Assembly (NCBI GenBank): GCA_002403335.1
Contig: DHHO01000006.1
Span: 153,237 to 217,236 of the forward strand
Direction of reading: 5' to 3'
DNA from: Caldiserica bacterium UBA4770
GTDB taxonomy: Bacteria > Caldisericota > Caldisericia > Caldisericales > Caldisericaceae
Length of the DNA: 64,000 bases
Below the pieces are notes generated by a model, which saw nothing but the letters and a program-made list of their open reading frames with translations, did no database searches and had not been told where the DNA came from. A program made the translations under genes and the position numbers. Of the stretch, positions 1 to 8,575 are shown piece after piece (positions within the stretch are counted from its first letter, which is position 1; every line of letters begins with the position of its first letter).

Positions 1-323
1 CTTATTTCAAGTCTTGCTCTACCAATATTTGCGGGAGTATGCATCGCAAGAACAAGAAAATAATCCTCCAACACGGGTATGCCAAAGAAACCGAGTTGAT
101 CTGTATTAACAAAAAACTCCTGTAATGTTCCAACTTTGAGAGTATTGCACGCCCTTATAATAGTGTTATAAATATTTGCAATCTCCGCACTTCCCTCCGC
201 TTTATCCATAATTTCCTTTGCTTCAACAGCAACAGGGAGGCCGTCTTTTCCAATAATGCCTGCAAAGACCGCCCCTTCAATGTTTTCCGACAAAAATTTA
301 ATCACTTCCTCAAAACCGTCCAT
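1..323 (-). CDS. Roadblock/LC7-domain protein (partial, C-terminus beyond window)
   Basis: The minus strand reads openly from an ATG at 323 to the window edge (about 107 codons). It begins MDGFEEVIKFLSENIEGAVF and continues with G-K-D-G-L-P-V-A, the pattern of the roadblock/LC7 fold (MglB-like regulators of small Ras-like GTPases). A strong GGAGG lies 6 nt before the ATG, and a TATAAT box is on the same strand at 344-349. A second roadblock gene is at 55875-56225. The family match is by eye; the partner GTPase is not visible here. Confidence 0.7.
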   Translation of the reverse strand, partial: MDGFEEVIKFLSENIEGAVFAGIIGKDGLPVAVEAKEIMDKAEGSAEIANIYNTIIRACNTLKVGTLQEFFVNTDQLGFFGIPVLEDYFLVLAMHTPANIGRARLEI

Positions 324-667
324 CTTAGCCTCCAAATTTCTAAATTATACCAGAATTTTTACAATATTAAAGATAAAACATCAAAATAAAGAATTTCATT
401 TGTCTTATGAGATGTTTTTATCATCACTCAAAAAGTAACCGCACGTAATTCGGAAAGAAAGCCTGAGTGGTGCTTTCTAATATTCTACTAAAAAGACTTA
501 GAAAGCGAGATTGCTTCGTCGCAATTTGAGGAGGTGAAAAGACCCTGCCTCCAATAAAAAAGAGCATTTCTTTCTCTGAGAGTGCCTTGAAATCACGGGT
601 TAGCTCCAAAGAATTAAGTAAAAATACAATACATGCAAAAGAAAGACAACTTGATTATAATATATAT
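324..667. other. Intergenic region with a small hairpin and a short repeat-like segment
   Basis: No convincing gene is seen. It carries the promoter of the leftward roadblock gene (TATAAT on the minus strand, 344-349), an inverted repeat AGAAAGC/GCTTTCT at 456-478, and around 503-525 a short stretch (GCGAGATTGCTTCG type) that resembles the dispersed intergenic repeat found elsewhere in the window. Short ORFs here look like shadows. Confidence 0.5.
656..661 (+). promoter_or_regulatory. -10 box of rsfS, leaderless arrangement
   Basis: TATAAT stands 6 nt before the preferred rsfS ATG at 668, so transcription would begin at or next to the A of the start codon. There is no Shine-Dalgarno and no clear -35. 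This is one of several such arrangements in the window. Confidence 0.5.
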
Positions 668-1033
668 ATGGCAGATCACAATTTAGAGGGTAAAGTTCTT
701 GCAGATTACATAGTGAAGATAATAAAGGATAAAAAGGGACGCGATGTAAAAAGAATCAATGTAAAGAAATTAACAATTCTTACAGAGTATCTTGTTATAA
801 GCACTGTTGAAGTAGCGGAGCAGGGTCGTGCAATTTATCACGAAATTGAAAAAAGCTTAAAGCAAAAAGGAAAATGGCACCTTGCAATAGAGAGAGATAC
901 TTCTGATGAATGGATTGTAATAGACTATGGAAGCGTGATTGTGCATCTGATGACTGAAGAAAAAAGACATTACTATGATCTGGAGGACATCTTTAAAAGT
1001 ATCAGAAGAGCAGAATCCCTAAAGGCAAGCTAA
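668..1033 (+). CDS. rsfS: Ribosomal silencing factor RsfS (Iojap family)
   Basis: RsfS binds ribosomal protein L14 on the large subunit and blocks subunit joining when nutrients are short. The 121-residue product has the family layout: an N-terminal helix (MADHNLEGKVLADYIVKII), the central LTILTEYLVISTVE strand, and the W-H-L-A-I-E-R-D and D-Y-G-S-V-I-V-H-L-M motifs near the C-terminus. An in-frame TTG at 587 would give 148 residues, but 668 fits family length and lies 6 nt after a TATAAT box. The usual neighbours nadD and yqeK are not seen. Confidence 0.85.
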   Translation: MADHNLEGKVLADYIVKIIKDKKGRDVKRINVKKLTILTEYLVISTVEVAEQGRAIYHEIEKSLKQKGKWHLAIERDTSDEWIVIDYGSVIVHLMTEEKRHYYDLEDIFKSIRRAESLKAS

Positions 1034-1037
1034 ACTA

Positions 1038-1065
1038 TTGACAATTTTGTTGAAATCTATATACT
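1038..1065 (+). promoter_or_regulatory. Promoter of trxB-PDO
   Basis: A consensus -35 TTGACA (1038-1043), 16-nt spacer and TATACT -10 (1060-1065) lie directly upstream of trxB. The predicted transcript starts near 1072, leaving a leader of about 15 nt. The -10 and following bases (TATACTATTCT) match those of the hpf promoter at 39741. Confidence 0.7.
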
Positions 1066-1086
1066 ATTCTCATTGTGGAAGATTGT

Positions 1087-2067
1087 ATGGAAAATTTTGA
1101 TTTGTTTTCAGAAGACATGTCTTCGAATAGGAAAGCCGACCTGAACGAAGTCTTTGACTTAGCAATTTTAGGTGCGGGTCCTGCGGGACTTACTGCTTCA
1201 ATCTATGCCGGAAGAGCAGGTTTAAAATTTATCCTCGTAGAGAGACTTTCTTCGGGAGGACAAATTGTTTTTTCTGACCAGGTAGATAATTACCCTGGCT
1301 TTCCGGAAGGAATCAGCGGCTCTCAATTGATGGAGAGGTTCGAAAAGCAGGCATCTAAGTTTGGGACTCAAATATTCTCAGGAGAGGTAAGAGAAATAAA
1401 AAAATCTGACAATTTATTTCTCATTGAAACATCTTCGGGTACAATCAAGTCCAGAAGTGTAATCTATGCAATGGGTGCTGACCCCATGAAACTTCCAGTG
1501 CCTGAGGAGGAGCGATTCAGAGGAAAAGGGGTTTCTTACTGTGCTACATGTGATGCAGCTTTTTTCAAGGATAAAATAGTGTGTGTAGTAGGAGGAGGGG
1601 ACACTGCCCTATACGATGCCCTTCATCTTTCTCGATTTGCAAAGAATGTTATTGTCCTACACAGAAGGGATAAACTCAGAGCAGTGAAAGTGCTTCAGGA
1701 TATTGTCAAAAAAAACCCAAGGATAGAGCTACTCCTTGAGCATATCCCCCTGCATATCATTGGGAACAAAAAGGTTGAGGGGCTTGAAGTAGAGAATGTG
1801 AAAACAAGAGAAAGTAAGGTGATAAACATTGATGGAATTTTTGTTGCAATAGGAATTGTACCCAATACTCTTCCATTAAAAGGAATTGTAGAACTTGACG
1901 AGAAAGGATTTATAAAAACAGATTTAAATATGGAAACATCTGTACAAGGACTATTTGCAGCAGGTGATGTAAGGGCTACCCCCCTCAGACAAGTTGTTAC
2001 AGCTGCAAGCGATGGTGCAATTGCAGCTTTTAGTGCACAAAAATATTTAGAAAATTTAGAGAGGTGA
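1087..2067 (+). CDS. trxB: Thioredoxin-disulfide reductase (NADPH)
   Basis: A flavoprotein that moves electrons from NADPH to a thioredoxin-like partner. Visible motifs are the FAD-binding GAGPAG at about residues 29-34, the redox CATC at about 152-155, the NADPH-binding GGGDTA at about 169-174 and the C-terminal AAGDVR motif. Length (326 aa) is normal, with an N-terminal extension of some 20 residues before the first beta strand. ATG 1087 has GGAAG 5 nt upstream; an in-frame GTG at 1075 is possible and would be nearly leaderless. The stop region carries the Shine-Dalgarno of the next gene, a PDO that is probably its substrate. Confidence 0.93.
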   Translation: MENFDLFSEDMSSNRKADLNEVFDLAILGAGPAGLTASIYAGRAGLKFILVERLSSGGQIVFSDQVDNYPGFPEGISGSQLMERFEKQASKFGTQIFSGEVREIKKSDNLFLIETSSGTIKSRSVIYAMGADPMKLPVPEEERFRGKGVSYCATCDAAFFKDKIVCVVGGGDTALYDALHLSRFAKNVIVLHRRDKLRAVKVLQDIVKKNPRIELLLEHIPLHIIGNKKVEGLEVENVKTRESKVINIDGIFVAIGIVPNTLPLKGIVELDEKGFIKTDLNMETSVQGLFAAGDVRATPLRQVVTAASDGAIAAFSAQKYLENLER

Positions 2068-2070
2068 ACA

Positions 2071-2754
2071 ATGGAAAAGTTATTAAAGGCAAAAGATGAG
2101 GAGTATGTAAGAAATCTCTTCGAACAAAATTTAGTTGAACCAGTCGAACTTGTGCTTTTTCTTGAAAGTCCGGGAGCAAGCAGAGTGACGGAGCACAACA
2201 AGCAGTATCTTGCCTATACAGAAGAGATACTTACTGAAGTTTCAAATTTATCTGATAAAATCAATCTTACAATCTACAAGGATGATAAGGAGAAGGAAAA
2301 AGAATATGGTGTGGAAAACATTTCTGCGTTTTTTATAGAAGGAAAAAACACTAACAAAAATATTGTATATTACGGAATCCCTTCAGGACATGAGTTTTCA
2401 TCTCTTCTTGAGGACATTATTGATGTATCAAAAGGAGAAACACAACTTCCTGATAAACTTAAAGAGATGGTAAGAAAAATCAGTACAAATGTTAACATCC
2501 TTGTTTTTGTGACCCCTACCTGCCCACACTGCCCGCAAGCAGTAAGAACTGCTCATCAGTTTGCGCTTGAAAACAAACTTATCAGGAGTAGTATGATTGA
2601 AGCTCAGGAGTTTCCGGAATGGTCCAATAAGTACAATGTATATGCCGTGCCAAAAGTTGTTATAAATGATAAGATGCAGTTTGAGGGTGCTGTACCCGAG
2701 GACACATTCTTAAACAGCGTCTACGAGGCTCTCGGGATAAAATTGTTATTTTAG
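2071..2754 (+). CDS. Protein disulfide oxidoreductase (two thioredoxin folds, glutaredoxin-like)
   Basis: The 227-residue protein has the two-domain layout of the thermophile PDO family. The C-terminal half carries the redox motif CPHC at residues 151-154, followed by a thioredoxin-like cis-proline region (VYAVPKVVIN). The N-terminal half has no cysteine pair at the equivalent place (ESPGAS), so only one active site remains. It starts 3 nt after trxB and shares its promoter; GAGGTGA overlaps the trxB stop. The pair probably forms a TrxR-PDO system for cytoplasmic disulfide control. Confidence 0.85.
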   Translation: MEKLLKAKDEEYVRNLFEQNLVEPVELVLFLESPGASRVTEHNKQYLAYTEEILTEVSNLSDKINLTIYKDDKEKEKEYGVENISAFFIEGKNTNKNIVYYGIPSGHEFSSLLEDIIDVSKGETQLPDKLKEMVRKISTNVNILVFVTPTCPHCPQAVRTAHQFALENKLIRSSMIEAQEFPEWSNKYNVYAVPKVVINDKMQFEGAVPEDTFLNSVYEALGIKLLF

Positions 2755-2774
2755 TCTTGCGTTTCTCTGAATAA

Positions 2775-2803
2775 GGGGGCCTTGAGGCCCCCTCTTTATT
2801 TTT
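2775..2803 (+). terminator. Rho-independent terminator after trxB-PDO
   Basis: A perfect GGGGGCC/GGCCCCC 7-bp stem with a 4-nt loop, followed by a T-rich run (TCTTTATTTTT), ends the trxB-PDO unit just before glpK. Confidence 0.9.
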
Positions 2804-2846
2804 CTAAAACATGTTTTTTCCTTATCATTTTACTGAGGTGGCAGTT

Positions 2847-4355
2847 ATGAAAGGGAAATTTATTTTGGCAATTGACCAGGGAACGACGAGTACGCGCTGT
2901 ATAATCTTTGATAGGAACGGGGAAAGCATAGGCTCTAATCAGATTGCCCATAAACAGATTTACCCAGCGGCCGGTCTTGTTGAACACGACCCTATGGAGA
3001 TACTCAGCCATACTATAGATGCAATGAAAAATGCAGTAAATGATGCAAAAATATCACCATCCGACATAGCCTCCATAGGAATCACAAATCAACGGGAGAC
3101 AACAGTCCTCTGGAACAGAGAAACAGGCATTCCTTATTACAACGCTATTGTATGGCAGGATATAAGAACAGGTGAAATTTGCGACGAAATATGCAAAGAA
3201 TTTGGAGAGGAAAGAATCACTGAAAAGACGGGTTTACCGGTATCCACATACTTTTCTGCCTCAAAGCTTAAATGGCTCCTTAGAAATATCAATATAAAAA
3301 ATGATATAAAACAGGGAAAGGCGATGTTTGGCACTATTGATACATGGCTTTTGTGGTGGCTAACAGGGGGACCTCAGGGAGGAGTTTTTGCTACAGATGT
3401 AACAAATGCAAGCCGTACAATGCTTATGAATATCAACACACTCGATTGGGACGAGGACATCCTTAAATACCTTGGCATTGACAAGATAATCCTGCCAGAA
3501 ATCAAACCCTCTATTTCTGATGACTCCTTTGGACTTCTGAAGGTCGAGGGACTTAAGAAATTTAAGATACCCATTACAGGCGTCCTTGGTGACCAGCAAG
3601 CAGCACTCCTTGGTCAATCCTGCTTTGAAAAAGGCGAGGTAAAAAACACATATGGTACAGGCTGCTTCCTGCTTTTAAATACAGGAGAGATTCCCGTAAG
3701 AAGTCGTCATGGGCTTATCACAACTGTTGCTTATCAGTTCAAAAATAAACCTCCCTTTTACGCACTCGAAGGCTCGGTTGCCATTGCAGGAGCACTTATC
3801 CAGTGGCTTAAAGAAAATCTTGGCATTATAAAAGATATTAATGAGATAGAGCATCTTGCAAGAAGTGTGGAGGACAACAGCGGTATATATTTCGTACCCG
3901 CATTTTCAGGGCTCTTCGCTCCTTACTGGGACAAGAATGCAAGAGGAATTATAACAGGGCTTACACGATATTCTAACCGGGCACACATCGCAAGAGCCGC
4001 CCTTGAGGCAACTGCATACCAGACAAGGGATATCCTGAATGCAATGGAAAGGGATTCGCTTATTACCCCGCCCTCCCTTAAGGTTGATGGTGGAATGATA
4101 AATAACGAATTCCTGATGCAATTCCAGGCTGATATACTCGGCATCGAGATTTTAAGGCCACGTATCTGTGAGACTACTTCTCTTGGGGCAGCATATGCAG
4201 CAGGATTGGCAGTACACTTCTGGAAAAGCTTAAAAGAGCTCAGAGACAATTGGAAGATTGACAAAGTCTTCAGGCCACAATTATCAGAAAAGGTGAGAGA
4301 GAAATTATACGATGGGTGGCTCGAGGCTGTAAATAAAAGCTTTAGTAGACAGTAG
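2847..4355 (+). CDS. glpK: Glycerol kinase
   Basis: A FGGY-family kinase that makes glycerol 3-phosphate from glycerol and ATP. The N-terminus shows the ATP-binding LAIDQGTTSTR phosphate-1 motif; NQRETT, the GDQQAALLGQ and TYGTGCFLL motifs and a C-terminal DGG (about residue 410) are all typical. Start 2847 is chosen because GAGGTGG lies 6 nt upstream; the longer ORF from 2811 adds 12 unlikely residues. Length 502 aa is normal. No glycerol facilitator or glycerol-3-phosphate dehydrogenase gene is adjacent. Confidence 0.95.
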   Translation: MKGKFILAIDQGTTSTRCIIFDRNGESIGSNQIAHKQIYPAAGLVEHDPMEILSHTIDAMKNAVNDAKISPSDIASIGITNQRETTVLWNRETGIPYYNAIVWQDIRTGEICDEICKEFGEERITEKTGLPVSTYFSASKLKWLLRNINIKNDIKQGKAMFGTIDTWLLWWLTGGPQGGVFATDVTNASRTMLMNINTLDWDEDILKYLGIDKIILPEIKPSISDDSFGLLKVEGLKKFKIPITGVLGDQQAALLGQSCFEKGEVKNTYGTGCFLLLNTGEIPVRSRHGLITTVAYQFKNKPPFYALEGSVAIAGALIQWLKENLGIIKDINEIEHLARSVEDNSGIYFVPAFSGLFAPYWDKNARGIITGLTRYSNRAHIARAALEATAYQTRDILNAMERDSLITPPSLKVDGGMINNEFLMQFQADILGIEILRPRICETTSLGAAYAAGLAVHFWKSLKELRDNWKIDKVFRPQLSEKVREKLYDGWLEAVNKSFSRQ

Positions 4356-4365
4356 CACCTGTTAA

Positions 4366-4482
4366 AGAAATTTATTCCTTAAAGACTGGGTAACTTTGAT
4401 AAAGGAAGGAGAGATTGCATTTGGATATATAGATAATACTGATATATACGAAAAGAAGTTTAAGGCACTGTTTAGGAAATGA
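4366..4482 (+). pseudogene. Short coding-like remnant, unidentified
   Basis: Between glpK and the sugar kinase one frame reads about 38 codons without a stop and ends KKFKALFRK. It contains KDWVTLIKEGEIAFGYID, has a protein-like composition but no start codon or ribosome site at its head. It may be the 3' remnant of a lost gene. I cannot name the family. Confidence 0.3.
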
Positions 4483-4503
4483 CTATAAACTAAGGAGAGA
4501 GAA

Positions 4504-5463
4504 ATGGAACAATACAGCATTGGAATAGACCTTGGGGGGACAAAAATTTCAGGGGTACTTCTTAATAGAGGCTACACACTCGTCAAAAAGGCCAGGGTTG
4601 ATACGGGAAACACAGAAAAAGGAGAAGAGATTATTCAAAAAATCTTGAACATGGTAAAAGAATTCAGAAATAATTATGAAATTACATCAATTGGCATAGG
4701 TTGCGCAGGTCTTATTAACGAAAGAGAGGGGATAGTCCAATCATCTCCCAATATAAAATTTCTAAATAATTATCACCTCGCTCCTGAAATTGAGCAAAAA
4801 ACAGGGTTAAAAACATTCATTGATAACGATGTGAAGGCAGGGGCTGTTTCAGAGCTCTTTATTGGGGAAGGAAAGGATGTTTCTGATTTTGTTCTTATAA
4901 CCCTCGGAACTGGCATTGGGAGCGCAATTGTTATTAACAGAAGGATTGTAAGAGGGCACAATAATCTTGCAGGAGAAGTTGGCCACCTTACCCTCGTTGA
5001 AGACGGTTACCTATGTGGGTGTGGAAAAAGAGGGTGCTTCGAGACATTATCATCTGGCCCTGCAATCAAGCGCTATTTCTTAAAAAGAATATCAGAGGGT
5101 GAAAGCTCTAAGATAATGGAGACAGTTGCTGGTAATCCTGAGCTTATTGATGTACCCCTCATAACACAATTTGCAGAAGATGGCGACAGGCTTTCTCTTG
5201 AGGCAATTGAATATTCTCTTCACTTCATTACACTGGTTACTTCTTACTTTATTAACCTATTAAACCCTCAAAAAATTATATTTGGTGGCGGCTTAACAAA
5301 AGGACTCGCACCTTTTTTTGACAGGATATATGATAACCTTCCCCTTTATGCACTTGATATCCCGCTTAACAATGTAAAAATTGTAAAATCAGACATAGAG
5401 GAAGGTATTGCAACAGGGGCTGCTATTTACGGCTTTATGAAGGCAAGAGGAGAAGAGATTTGA
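4504..5463 (+). CDS. ROK-family sugar kinase (probable glucokinase)
   Basis: ROK kinases phosphorylate glucose or related hexoses with ATP. The 319-residue protein has the ATP motif IGIDLGGTKISGV at its N-terminus, the acidic catalytic segment FIDNDV, the LGTGIGSAIV loop and the ROK zinc-binding CGCGKRGC at about residues 171-178, after a GHLTL motif. GGAGAGAG precedes the ATG. Glucokinase is the likeliest role, but ROK members also act on fructose, N-acetylmannosamine and N-acetylglucosamine. No HTH domain is present, so it is not a ROK repressor. Confidence 0.88.
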   Translation: MEQYSIGIDLGGTKISGVLLNRGYTLVKKARVDTGNTEKGEEIIQKILNMVKEFRNNYEITSIGIGCAGLINEREGIVQSSPNIKFLNNYHLAPEIEQKTGLKTFIDNDVKAGAVSELFIGEGKDVSDFVLITLGTGIGSAIVINRRIVRGHNNLAGEVGHLTLVEDGYLCGCGKRGCFETLSSGPAIKRYFLKRISEGESSKIMETVAGNPELIDVPLITQFAEDGDRLSLEAIEYSLHFITLVTSYFINLLNPQKIIFGGGLTKGLAPFFDRIYDNLPLYALDIPLNNVKIVKSDIEEGIATGAAIYGFMKARGEEI

Positions 5464-5755
5464 AGACTGCTTCGCAAAGACGGCTCGCAGTGACATTCTT
5501 TCTTTTCTGTCATTCTGAGCGAAGCGAAGAATCTCGCATTTTTAATTCGAAGAGGTGGACAGAACCCCCTTCAAACCTTCCCCAAAGACAAAAAAGAAAA
5601 GCAAAAGGTGAGATTGCCACGCTCCCTTTGGTCGCTCGCAATGACAAAAAAACGAGGCTTACAGTGACATTCTTTCTTTTCTGTCATTCTGAGCGAAGCG
5701 AAGAATCTCGCTTTTAAAGGAGGAGACCCTTCGCAAAGACGGCTCAGGATAACAG
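5464..5755. repeat. Dispersed intergenic repeat block (REP-like) with an internal 50-bp direct repeat
   Basis: The gap between the ROK kinase and argF is made of GC-rich motifs of the CTTCGCAAAGACGGCTC, GTCATTCTGAGCGAAGC and GGTCGCTCGCAATGAC types. A 50-bp unit at 5488-5537 recurs at 5662-5711, and CTTCGCAAAGACGGCTC occurs at about 5470 and 5729. ORFs over it encode the well-known spurious HSERSEESR peptide and are not genes. Related blocks occur near 10280, 16160, 48000 and 58140. Confidence 0.85.
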
Positions 5756-5818
5756 GAGAAGCAGTTAGTAGTCAAAAGGAAGGTTTTCACGCTTCTTATG
5801 TTAGAGAATCCTCCCTTT

Positions 5819-6748
5819 TTATATAAGTAACGAGAGAATTGCCTTCTGTATATGGAGGCGGTTTTCCGCCTCATCAAAAACAACGGAATTTGGCCCATCA
5901 ATAACTTCGTCTGTTATCTCCTCCCCTCTATGAGCAGGCAGGCAGTGCATAACAATAACATCTTCCTTCGCATGTTCCAAAAGCTCCCTGTTTACCTGAT
6001 AGGGAAGCATAACATTCTTTTTTTCCTCTCCGCCTTCCTGTCCCATAGATACCCACACATCTGTGTATACAATATCCGCATTCTTAACTGCTTCTACTGG
6101 GTCATTTGTGATAAGCACGGAACCTCCAGATTTTTCAGCAAACTTCTTTGCCGCCTCAACAACATCGCTTTTCGGTTCAAAACCAGAAGGGCCCCCTATG
6201 GTGACAATCATCCCGAACTTGCTTCCTCCGAACAATATCGAATTTGCAACATTATTTCCATCTCCAAGATAAGTAAACTTTAATCCTTCAAGTTTTCCTT
6301 TCTTCTCTTTTATGGTGAGCAGGTCCCCCATAATCTGACAGGGGTGCGAATAATCCGAAAGCGCATTAATAACGGGGACTCCCGAATAATCTCTTAATTC
6401 CTCAAGGGTCTTCTGAGCAAAGACTCTTGCGACAATTCCCTGAACATATCTTCCGAGAGTTCTTGCAGTATCAGGAACAGTTTCTCCTCTCTTCATCTGC
6501 ATATTTGTCGTCTCAAGGACCAGGGGAAACCCTCCAAGTTCATGAATTGCCACTGCAAAAGAAACCCTTGTTCTTGTTGACGGTTTTTCGAATATCACTG
6601 CAATGCTCTTGCCATTAAGCAATGGCTCGTCTTTTCCTCCGTAGTGCTCTATCTTCAATTTTTCACCCTGAAAGAGGATTTGCTCCAATTCTTCCCTTGA
6701 AAAATCTTTCAGTGTAAGAAAAGATTTTCCCTTTAAGTTTACTGCCAT
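5819..6748 (-). CDS. argF: Ornithine carbamoyltransferase
   Basis: Transfers the carbamoyl group of carbamoyl phosphate to ornithine, giving citrulline. The carbamoyl-phosphate motif STRTR is at residues 57-61, with HPCQ in mid-protein and HCLPAHRG near the C-terminus, the ornithine-type signature rather than the aspartate transcarbamoylase one. ATG 6748 is chosen since GGAGG lies just upstream; the TTG at 6760 is part of that region. 309 residues is normal. The start follows the stop of the COG2403 GTPase by one base, so the two are cotranscribed. No other arginine genes are nearby. Confidence 0.95.
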   Translation of the reverse strand: MAVNLKGKSFLTLKDFSREELEQILFQGEKLKIEHYGGKDEPLLNGKSIAVIFEKPSTRTRVSFAVAIHELGGFPLVLETTNMQMKRGETVPDTARTLGRYVQGIVARVFAQKTLEELRDYSGVPVINALSDYSHPCQIMGDLLTIKEKKGKLEGLKFTYLGDGNNVANSILFGGSKFGMIVTIGGPSGFEPKSDVVEAAKKFAEKSGGSVLITNDPVEAVKNADIVYTDVWVSMGQEGGEEKKNVMLPYQVNRELLEHAKEDVIVMHCLPAHRGEEITDEVIDGPNSVVFDEAENRLHIQKAILSLLI

Positions 6749-6749
6749 T

Positions 6750-8069
6750 CTAACCTCCAAAACGCTCTTTTATAATCTCTTTAAGAGTAGGCATACCAAT
6801 TTCCTGTAATTCATACTTCACCCTTAAGGCAAGTTTATTCAATTTCATTACCCTTCTCAGGTCAATAGGAGTACCGATGATAATAATATCTGCAGGAATA
6901 CTATTAAGTGTTTCCTCGAGTTCCTGTATCTGAACGTCGCTATACCCCATCGCAGGAAGAACATTCTTAGTCTGATTGTACTTTTCAAATGTTTGCTTTA
7001 TTGAACCCACTGCATATGGGACAGGGGATATTATTTCAGAAGCACCCCATTTTTTAGCAGCTATATACCCTGCTCCAAAAGCCATCCCCCCGTGAGTAAG
7101 AGTTGGCCCATCCTCAACAACCACAACTTTCTTTCCCCTGATTGCCTGACCATCTTCAACAAATATAGATGAAACTGCATCTACTATTCGTGCATCTGGG
7201 TTTATCTCCATTGCATGAGCTCGAATCTCTTCAATTGCTTCAAAAGGAGCCACATCTTCTTTGTTAATCACTATAACATCAGCAGACCTGAAATTGGTTT
7301 CTCCCGGATGGTATGTAACTTCATGTCCAGGTCTCAAGGGATCGGTAACAACAATTTGCAAATCAGAAAAGTAGAATGGGAAGTCATTATTTCCACCGTC
7401 CCATACAATGATATCCGCTTCTTTCTCGGCTTCTCTGAGAATTTTTTCGTAATCCACTCCTGCATAAATAACAGCTCCAAGGTCTATGTGAGGTTCATAC
7501 TCCTCTCTTTCTTCAATTGTACAGTTATACCTGTCAAGGTCCTCATATGTAGCAAACCTCTGACATGCCTGCTCCTCAAGATTTCCGTATGGCATAGGGT
7601 GCCTTATTGATACGACATTCTTTCCCATTTCTCTAAGAATGCTTATTATTTTCCTTGTTGTCTGGCTCTTTCCTGAGCCAGTTCTTACTGCACATACTGA
7701 GACAATGGGTTTAGTCGATTTGAGCATTGTACTTAAGGGACCCATAAGCCAGAAATCTGCTCCTGCAGCCATGACCTGAGATGCCTTATGCATAACATAC
7801 TCATGCGAAACATCACTGTAAGCAAAGACAACCCTCTGTACCTCCTGTTCCTTTATGAGTTTTGCAAGGTCACCTTCAGGATAGATAGGTATCCCTTTTG
7901 GATAAAGATCTCCCGCAAGGGCAGGAGGATAAAGCCTTCCCTCAATGTTTGGAATCTGGGTGGCAGTGAATGCAACAACTTCAAACTCCTCTCTTTTCCT
8001 AAAAAATACATTAAAATTATGGAAGTCTCTTCCAGCCGCTCCCATAATAATAACTTTTGTTCTGCTCAT
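6750..8069 (-). CDS. COG2403 predicted GTPase (cyclic 2,3-diphosphoglycerate synthetase-like)
   Basis: The 439-residue protein has a Rossmann-like N-terminal part (KVIIMGAAGRDFHNF), then a P-loop GSGKSQTTR at about 131-139, VWDGGNNDFPF as a probable Walker B/switch region and VVINKEDV, which resembles a guanine-specificity NKxD-type motif. This matches COG2403, related to archaeal cyclic 2,3-diphosphoglycerate synthetases; the bacterial role is not settled. ATG 8069 has AGGAG upstream; the longer ORF start at 8129 is unlikely. It is the gene directly before argF, which suggests a link to carbamoyl-phosphate or arginine metabolism (inference). Confidence 0.78.
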   Translation of the reverse strand: MSRTKVIIMGAAGRDFHNFNVFFRKREEFEVVAFTATQIPNIEGRLYPPALAGDLYPKGIPIYPEGDLAKLIKEQEVQRVVFAYSDVSHEYVMHKASQVMAAGADFWLMGPLSTMLKSTKPIVSVCAVRTGSGKSQTTRKIISILREMGKNVVSIRHPMPYGNLEEQACQRFATYEDLDRYNCTIEEREEYEPHIDLGAVIYAGVDYEKILREAEKEADIIVWDGGNNDFPFYFSDLQIVVTDPLRPGHEVTYHPGETNFRSADVIVINKEDVAPFEAIEEIRAHAMEINPDARIVDAVSSIFVEDGQAIRGKKVVVVEDGPTLTHGGMAFGAGYIAAKKWGASEIISPVPYAVGSIKQTFEKYNQTKNVLPAMGYSDVQIQELEETLNSIPADIIIIGTPIDLRRVMKLNKLALRVKYELQEIGMPTLKEIIKERFGG

Positions 8070-8132
8070 CTTTTCTCCTTTCTTTAAATTATCACCACAA
8101 TAATATACTGAAACGAAATGCGAAAGCAAATT

Positions 8133-8564
8133 TTATGCTCCGTCTTTAGGTAATACCTCTGTAAACTTTGCTTCAAAGAGCTCTTTCATTTTCTGTGGGT
8201 CATAACGTGGACCAATCATTCCGATAAAAATAGAAATAAAGGGCCATAATAACGTCACTCCTCCTTCCCAGTACATCCTTTGAGAAAAGTAGTAAATACC
8301 GAGACCAATAAACACAATGATCTTAAATCTATTCAGTCCCCAGAAGAAATCTGAAAGCGAGGGATTTATATATTTAAAGCGTACGAAACTCCAGAGCCAG
8401 TCAAGGATAGCAATAATTATAATCACATAGTACCACTTTATGACTATAAAGAAGAATGGCGCAAATATCTCTAATGCAAAGACAGGGAAGTGAGCCCATT
8501 CACTTGCCCTACCTGATATATACGCCTCATTCTCTCTTTTTGTATGCGAATCAAGTTTCCACAT
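8133..8564 (-). CDS. Conserved-looking small membrane protein, function unknown
   Basis: The 143-residue protein has three or four hydrophobic segments, among them FFFIVIKWYYVIIIIAILDW and IIVFIGLGIYYF, a soluble N-terminus with many charged residues and a charged C-terminal tail. GAGGGG precedes the ATG, which lies 11 nt after the stop of the SDH-type protease, so both are probably one transcript. I do not recognise the family; a role with the neighbouring protease at the membrane is only a guess. Confidence 0.7.
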   Translation of the reverse strand: MWKLDSHTKRENEAYISGRASEWAHFPVFALEIFAPFFFIVIKWYYVIIIIAILDWLWSFVRFKYINPSLSDFFWGLNRFKIIVFIGLGIYYFSQRMYWEGGVTLLWPFISIFIGMIGPRYDPQKMKELFEAKFTEVLPKDGA

Positions 8565-8575
8565 CTTCCCCTCTT

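Noticed and set aside
424..609. Minus-strand ORF of 61 codons upstream of rsfS
   Set aside because: Covers hairpin and repeat-like sequence, has no ribosome site and no recognisable fold.
1695..2201. Minus-strand ORF of 168 codons over trxB and the PDO gene
   Set aside because: Serine/phenylalanine-rich shadow of the confirmed genes on the other strand.
5460..5717. ORF of 85 codons encoding HSERSEESR-type peptide
   Set aside because: It is a translation of the dispersed GC-rich repeat; the same peptide arises wherever the repeat lies in frame, with no start signal.
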